Of a stretch of 18,379 bases of DNA, positions 15,111-18,379 are shown piece after piece. The position numbers were made by a program, and so were the translations under genes. Numbering within the stretch: position 1 is the first letter of the stretch; each line of letters begins with the position of its first letter. The notes beneath the pieces are model-generated. The model made no database searches and was not told the DNA's origin. It worked only from the letters and a program-made list of their open reading frames with translations. Origin of the DNA: Nanobdellota archaeon (GTDB taxonomy: Archaea; Nanobdellota; Nanobdellia; SCGC-AAA011-G17; GW2011-AR17); NCBI GenBank assembly GCA_016784245.1, contig JADHVA010000005.1:1-18379 (forward strand), in the 5' to 3' direction.

Positions 15111-15117
15111 GGAGGTG
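15111..15117 (+). promoter_or_regulatory. Strong Shine-Dalgarno deciding the PIG-L start
   Basis: GGAGGTG ends 8 nt before the ATG at 15126. It is the best ribosome binding site nearby and shows that 15126, not the GTG at 15148, was the original start of the deacetylase gene. Confidence 0.7.
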
Positions 15118-15124
15118 GTGAACT

Positions 15125-15156
15125 AATGGGCTCAATATTAATTTTTTGTGCCCATT
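15125..15156 (+). repeat. Inverted repeat over the PIG-L start codon
   Basis: AATGGGC (15125-15131) and GCCCATT (15150-15156) are perfect 7-base complements separated by 18 nt, and the left arm contains the ATG. In RNA this hairpin could hide the start codon. AATGGG also occurs at 15098-15103 and 15183-15188, so GCCCATT has alternative partners. Confidence 0.5.
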
Positions 15157-15771
15157 CGTAGCTCAGATGACGAAGCTATTGGAATGGGAGGAACTATAGC
15201 AAAATATGTTAAAGAAAAAAAGAAAATCATCAAAGTAGTATTTACTCCAGGAGAAAAATCTCATCCTCATTTTCAAGAACAATTTGTAAAAAAAACTAGA
15301 TACAAAGAAACTGACAAAGCTAGTAAATTCATGGGCATAAAAGAAACTAAAAATTTAGGCCTTAAAGATAGCAAGCTAAAATCAGAAATAAATAAACCTT
15401 TTGTAAAAAAGAGAGTAAAAGAATTAATCATGCTTTACAGACCAGAAAAAATATACTGTCCAACAAAAACTGACAATCACCCTACAAAAGATCATCAAGC
15501 TGTTAATCAAACAGTTCTTGAGGTTGTAGATTCTTTAAGAAAGCATTATCCTGTTTATGCTTATGAAGTATGGAATATTTTCAACGAACAGCTACCTCAC
15601 ACTTACATTGACATCACAGGTTATATGAAAACAAAACTTGATTATATCAAAATGTTTAAAAGTCAGTGGATCTATATGTTTAGTTTATACATACCAGCTT
15701 TCATAAGAGCAATATATTATGGGAAAAAAAATAACTGTAAATATGCAGAGAGGTTTTACAAACTAAGATGA
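15126..15771 (+). pseudogene. PIG-L (LmbE-like) deacetylase, frameshifted by a 7-nt insertion
   Basis: From the ATG at 15126 the frame reads MGSILIFCAH, the usual PIG-L start, then hits TAG at 15159. In another frame it resumes as SDDEAIGMGGTIAKYV and runs to TGA at 15771. Removing seven bases (15156-15162, TCGTAGC) restores H-S-D-D-E-A exactly. That stretch is the H-x-D-D-E motif, which supplies two Zn ligands and the catalytic Asp in PIG-L/MshB enzymes. Downstream, HPTKDH (about 116-121 of the restored protein) is intact. The family removes N-acetyl groups from GlcNAc-type sugars. As it stands, only a GTG at 15148 (MPIRSSDDEA, 207 residues, no ribosome binding site, Zn-binding His lost) would give a protein, probably inactive. 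The rest shows no decay, so the break is recent, strain-specific or an assembly error. It overlaps the next gene by 4 bp (ATGA). Confidence 0.75.
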
Positions 15772-16856
15772 AAATATTAGTACTTGTTTCAGGAATAGGA
15801 TTCGGTGATGCTACTCGAGAACATGCAAATATTATAGCAATAAAGAAAAAATTCCCTCATGCAAGAATAATGGTTGCTGGTTACGATAATTCTTACTTAT
15901 ACTTTAAAGATAAATTTCACACATTAAAAATCAGAGGTTACAAAATGCCTGGTAAATCTATGAAAGTAAATCCTATTTTATTTGGCTTAAGAAATTTATT
16001 ACTTCCTGCATTCTGGGCAGTAGAAACATTAAAAGTTAGACTACAAGCTTTCAATTTCATTCCAGATTTAATAATTACTGACTTTGAACCTGTAGGCTTA
16101 TCATTATCAAAAATGTTCAAAACAAAAAACATTGTAGTATTTGGTTTTGATCCTGATTTATATCAAGAATACAAAAAACATCACAAAATAACTTACGCTG
16201 AAAAAGTTGAAGCTACATATTTTTCACAACTTTATGATCAAGCTGATATTGTAGTAATTCCAACTTTCAAAAAAAGAAAAAAGAAACATTTGAGGTACAC
16301 TTACATAAATCCAATAGTTAGAGTTAAACCTGAAGATTTACCTGAAGATAAAAAAATCATGAAAGAACTAGGTTTAAAGAAAAAACCAATCTTAATCATG
16401 CTTGGTGGATCTGACTTTGGAACAAAGATTGCAAAAACAATAAACAAGTTAGCACCTAAATTCAAAGAACATTTCATAATTTTTGGTGGAAATTTAGATA
16501 TAAACTTAGAAAATAATGTACATTATATTCAATACACTTCAGATTTTTTCAAATATCTAAAAGTTTCAAAGGGATTAATCACTTTAGCTGGTCACAGCAC
16601 TTTATCAGAAGCTTTAGTTTACAAAAAAGCAATCCTTTGTTTCCCGATCCATAACCATATTGAGCAAAAACTAAATGCTTTCACATTAAAGGATACAATT
16701 CAAATATCAAACAAACATTCTCCAAAAATTGTAAAAAAGGAACTAAAACAATTCATTAAGGATATGCCAAAAATAGAAAAACAAGTTAAAAAATTAAACA
16801 TAAAAGCTTCTGGTCCTCAAGATTTAGTAAAAATTATTGAGACTATAATGAAATAG
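15768..16856 (+). CDS. GT-B glycosyltransferase (MurG-like / GT28-type)
   Basis: 362 residues. The N-terminal domain starts MKILVLVSGIGFGDATREHANI, a variant of the G-x-G-H-x-x-R nucleotide-sugar glycosyltransferase motif with Asp in place of His, and contains DLIITDFEPVG. The C-terminal domain has PILIMLGGSDFG, then HYIQYTSDFFKYL, then the donor-binding stretch GHSTLSEALVYKKAILCFP..NHIEQKLNA, like the EA...P....Q..NA signature of MurG-like enzymes. It probably transfers a UDP-sugar to a lipid or other carrier at the inner membrane face. Its start overlaps the deacetylase stop (ATGA at 15768-15771). A GlcNAc transferase followed by a de-N-acetylase is a known logic for GPI-like and thiol-sugar pathways, so these two probably acted in sequence (inference). 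Confidence 0.82.
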   Translation: MKILVLVSGIGFGDATREHANIIAIKKKFPHARIMVAGYDNSYLYFKDKFHTLKIRGYKMPGKSMKVNPILFGLRNLLLPAFWAVETLKVRLQAFNFIPDLIITDFEPVGLSLSKMFKTKNIVVFGFDPDLYQEYKKHHKITYAEKVEATYFSQLYDQADIVVIPTFKKRKKKHLRYTYINPIVRVKPEDLPEDKKIMKELGLKKKPILIMLGGSDFGTKIAKTINKLAPKFKEHFIIFGGNLDINLENNVHYIQYTSDFFKYLKVSKGLITLAGHSTLSEALVYKKAILCFPIHNHIEQKLNAFTLKDTIQISNKHSPKIVKKELKQFIKDMPKIEKQVKKLNIKASGPQDLVKIIETIMK

Positions 16857-17610
16857 TTTCATCTAACCATTCTTTTCCTCTTTCTAAAATAGCACCAATT
16901 CTAAAAATTACAAAATTATTAACATTATTTTTCTTCAAAAATTCAATATCTTTTTTCATTTCTTCAATTTTTCCATATACAGGTTCATTTCTAAATACAC
17001 CAACTCCAATTAATCCTACAGCATAATAAGCATCTTTATTCATTTTAATAAAAAACTTATATTTCCACCTATAAATTCCTCTTAAAAATTTAGGGAAAAA
17101 ACTAGTATACAACATAAAATTATGCTTAATATTATTTCCAGAAACCCAACCCCATCTTTTCAAAATAAATTTAGGCAATGGAAAACCAGAAACAATAACT
17201 TTTGCATCTTTACTCAAACTTAAAATTTTATCTTGCAAATATTTTCTATTATTTCCACCTTTAAAATAATTCAATATCAACCAAGAAAATGCTGTAGTAA
17301 AACTATAATTTTTTTGTGGAATAGGTGGCTCAATATCTATTTTCATATCTAAACCTCTAAATTCTTCTAATTTATCTATAGCTTTTTTACTAGTAAAACT
17401 TGAAAACCAATAACCTTCTTCTTTACTCAAAGTTGGCCACACACCTAATCTAACAGTTGGAGCATATTTATGAATTCTTTTCACCCAATCTTCAAATTCT
17501 TTTCTTGAACTAGAAGTCACATAAATGGTCATAGTATCTGAATCTAACCATCTACCTAACTTCTTCCAATCACATTCTTCAGGAAATTCACACCAATATA
17601 GACTTGACAT
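16843..17610 (-). CDS. Hypothetical protein, probable TIM-barrel
   Basis: 255 residues, not matched to a named family. Eight likely beta strands alternate with helices: SLYWCEFP (3-10), TMTIYVTSS, TVRLGVWPT, MKIDIEPP (near 90), AKVIVSGFP, NFMLYTSFF, YYAVGLIGVGVF and NFVIFRIGAI. This order suggests a TIM barrel, and the carboxylate-bearing strand end DIEPP is like those of glycoside-hydrolase-type barrels; both points are inference from the sequence pattern. No signal peptide is present. It overlaps the convergent glycosyltransferase gene by 14 bp at its 3' end and diverges from the radical SAM gene. A TATTTAAG-like box on the minus strand is centred about 27 bp upstream of the ATG, supporting the start. 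Confidence 0.65.
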   Translation of the reverse strand: MSSLYWCEFPEECDWKKLGRWLDSDTMTIYVTSSSRKEFEDWVKRIHKYAPTVRLGVWPTLSKEEGYWFSSFTSKKAIDKLEEFRGLDMKIDIEPPIPQKNYSFTTAFSWLILNYFKGGNNRKYLQDKILSLSKDAKVIVSGFPLPKFILKRWGWVSGNNIKHNFMLYTSFFPKFLRGIYRWKYKFFIKMNKDAYYAVGLIGVGVFRNEPVYGKIEEMKKDIEFLKKNNVNNFVIFRIGAILERGKEWLDETISL

Positions 17611-17653
17611 AGAAAGAGAAATATTCTTAAAGCTTAAATATTTTCCTCAACAC
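17611..17653. promoter_or_regulatory. 43-bp divergent promoter region
   Basis: The gap holds two TATA-like boxes around a central TTAAAGCTTAA. TCTTAAAG (about 17625-17631) is centred ~26-27 bp before the plus-strand ATG at 17654. ATATTTAAG read on the minus strand (17633-17641) is centred ~27 bp before the ATG at 17610. The boxes nearly overlap, so transcription in the two directions probably competes. Confidence 0.5.
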
Positions 17654-18379
17654 ATGCAAAAAACAGAATTTCACTCATATGCAAACAAAGAACTATGTAA
17701 AGGATGCCAACTCTGTGTAAAAGGCAAAAAGTTAGTATTATTCATCACAGGTTTATGCCCAAACAAATGTTACTTTTGTCCTTTATCTGAACAAAAATTC
17801 CAAAAAGATGTTATCTTTGCAAATGAGAGACCAATAAAAGAATTGAAAGAAATCATTGAAGAAGCAAAAATCTCTTCTGCAAGAGGTGCTGGAATTACTG
17901 GTGGAGACCCTTTAGCAAAATTTGAAAGAACATTAGAAGCAATCAAACTCTTAAAAAAAGAATTCAAAAATTTTCACATTCACTTATACACACCATTAAA
18001 TTTAATTGATGATAAGAAATTAAGATTATTAGAAGAAGCTGGTTTGGACGAAATCAGATTCCATCCAGATTTAGATTCTGACAAACTATGGGAAAAATTA
18101 AAATTAAAAACCTCTATGTCAAAAGGAATTGAAATTCCAGTAATTCCAAAAAAGGATATTAAGAAATTAATAGATTATGCAAAAGATCATGTAGAATTCT
18201 TTAACTTAAACGAATTAGAATATGCAGATGCAGAACACAACAAACTTGCAGAGCTTGGTTATACTACAAAAGATGACTATTCTTATGGAATTGAAGGTTC
18301 TGAAACATTAGCTTTAGAAATTTTAGAACAATTCCAAGATTTAAACATTCACTATTGTACAGCTAAGCTAAAAGATTCA
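17654..18379 (+). CDS. Radical SAM protein, COG2108-like (PFL-activase-related), 3' end beyond window
   Basis: 242 codons are open from the ATG at 17654 to the right edge, with no stop. The radical SAM cluster motif is C35-PNK-C39-YF-C42. It is preceded by a second cysteine cluster, C15-KG-C18-QL-C21, and joined by KGKKLVLFITGL. G83-G84-D85-P is a variant of the GGEP SAM-binding motif, followed by HIHLYTPLN and GLDEIRFHPDL. This combination is like the archaeal COG2108 group, described as related to pyruvate formate-lyase activating enzyme but without a known substrate. It should reductively cleave S-adenosylmethionine with a 4Fe-4S cluster; the extra cysteines could bind a second cluster or zinc. 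The remaining C-terminal part, perhaps 100 residues, lies outside the window. Confidence 0.85.
   Translation, partial: MQKTEFHSYANKELCKGCQLCVKGKKLVLFITGLCPNKCYFCPLSEQKFQKDVIFANERPIKELKEIIEEAKISSARGAGITGGDPLAKFERTLEAIKLLKKEFKNFHIHLYTPLNLIDDKKLRLLEEAGLDEIRFHPDLDSDKLWEKLKLKTSMSKGIEIPVIPKKDIKKLIDYAKDHVEFFNLNELEYADAEHNKLAELGYTTKDDYSYGIEGSETLALEILEQFQDLNIHYCTAKLKDS

Noticed and set aside
14163..15164. Archaeal bulge-helix-bulge intron containing the homing endonuclease
   Set aside because: I looked for complementarity between the left flank and the sequence around 15105-15165 and found no two 3-nt bulges separated by a 4-bp helix. There is also no recognisable exon on the left.
15150..15188. tRNA-like start: GCCCATT followed by GTAGCTCAGATGA, similar to a tRNA acceptor and D-arm
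   Set aside because: Position 8-9 spacing is wrong (two extra bases), the D-stem does not close properly, and no anticodon or T-arm (GGTTCGA) follows. The downstream part is coding sequence for the PIG-L motif.
1..18379. CRISPR arrays, insertion sequences, tRNA/rRNA genes, inteins in RtcB
   Set aside because: No regular repeat-spacer pattern, transposase, terminal inverted repeats or RNA gene core was seen, and RtcB has its normal length without an intein.

Overview
The window looks like a piece of an AT-rich archaeal chromosome, most likely from a small-genome DPANN-type lineage (Woesearchaeota/Pacearchaeota-like; this placement is inference). Archaeal marks are the archaeal-type uS2, an archease-RtcB pair, and TATA-like boxes (TTTATAAA, TTTTTAAA, TATTTAAA) centred about 27 bp before start codons, as expected for leaderless archaeal mRNAs. 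Genes are tightly packed: ATGA/TAATG overlaps inside operons and three tail-to-tail pairs that touch or overlap. No tRNA, rRNA, CRISPR array or IS element was found.

Left part (1-5861). A minus-strand operon runs from a DUF1461 membrane protein through a small glutaredoxin to an FHA-like protein cut by the left edge. A 43-codon zinc-finger gene (minus) and an HPF/RaiA-like gene (plus) diverge from one palindromic TATA box that is exactly equidistant from both start codons. The HPF-like gene is coupled to a Na+/Ca2+ exchanger and followed by a type IIA Ca2+ P-type ATPase, forming a Ca2+-export cluster. A 92-residue orphan gene faces the ATPase.

Middle (5955-12164). A compact enolase, a patatin-like lipase and ribosomal protein uS2 look like a remnant of the archaeal eno-rps2 neighbourhood with a lipase gene inserted. 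Then come a membrane-anchored DsbA-like oxidoreductase, archease plus RtcB (tRNA splicing/RNA ligation) and a ZIP metal transporter.

Right part (12161-18379). A large secreted, C-terminally anchored M6 metalloprotease is read on the minus strand. Next are a short GC-rich island and a free-standing LAGLIDADG homing endonuclease with an N-terminal zinc-finger-like segment. Directly after it lies a PIG-L family deacetylase gene whose Zn-binding H-x-D-D-E motif is split by a 7-nt insertion, so the gene with the good ribosome binding site is out of frame. This is the most striking anomaly in the window. A coupled GT-B glycosyltransferase follows, then a convergent gene for a probable TIM-barrel protein. 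A radical SAM protein related to COG2108 runs off the right edge.
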